This document shows, piece after piece, positions 6,444 through 6,515 of a DNA stretch of 6,515 nucleotides. A program made the translations under genes and the position numbers. Each line of letters opens with the position of its first letter. The first letter of the stretch is position 1. Source of the DNA: a gamma proteobacterium symbiont of Lucinoma myriamae (GTDB taxonomy: Bacteria > Pseudomonadota > Gammaproteobacteria > GRL18); NCBI GenBank assembly GCA_025655635.1, contig JAHXIM010000238.1, positions 1 through 6,515 on the forward strand, in the 5' to 3' direction. The notes beneath the pieces are model-generated. The model was given only the letters and a program-made list of their open reading frames with translations. It searched no databases and was not told where the DNA came from.

Positions 6444-6515
6444 GGAGAACTGTTTCTTTTTCATCAACTTACAGTTATTATTCTTGCTAACAAATAACAA
6501 TATTAGGGAAAAGAG

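Overview
This window looks like ordinary chromosome from a proteobacterium of moderate to low G+C, most likely a gammaproteobacterium. That is an inference from the gene families, the Shine-Dalgarno usage and the base composition; no marker gene is present to fix the genus. It holds five protein-coding regions arranged around one divergent promoter region at about 2110-2404, plus what appears to be the edge of a group II intron at the left end. I saw no tRNA, rRNA, CRISPR array or complete insertion sequence.

Left half, minus strand: a small PilZ-domain protein (1801-2109, predicted cyclic-di-GMP binder) is followed by a large two-domain predicted kinase (104-1765). The kinase has an aminoglycoside-phosphotransferase-like domain fused to a P-loop kinase/ATPase domain. 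Its last 46 codons do not look like the end of the family. The -1 frame, entered exactly at an in-phase A AAA AAA heptamer (245-251), encodes a much more convincing C-terminus ending at 129. This may be a frameshift mutation, a base-call error or a programmed -1 frameshift. Just past its end, positions 1-84 read on the minus strand like the 5' end (domain I) of a group II intron, running off the window.

Right half, plus strand: a 949-residue tri-domain protein (2405-5254) joins an acyl carrier domain, an acyl-adenylating ligase and a membrane-anchored PlsC-type acyltransferase. One polypeptide could therefore activate a fatty acid, hold it as a thioester and pass it to a lipid acceptor. A near-consensus promoter in the following gap (5282-5310) precedes a protein-L-isoaspartate O-methyltransferase (5339-6130). 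That enzyme has an N-terminal signal-peptide-like extension and a second, internal start with a strong Shine-Dalgarno sequence. Closely behind it is a 93-codon ORF (6162-6443) resembling only the N-terminal membrane part of a large spermidine-synthase-like membrane protein. It stops early and appears broken or truncated.

The points most worth checking are the heptamer-associated frame change, the single-chain acyl activation/carrier/transfer protein, the possible dual-localisation isoaspartyl methyltransferase, and the intron-like left edge.
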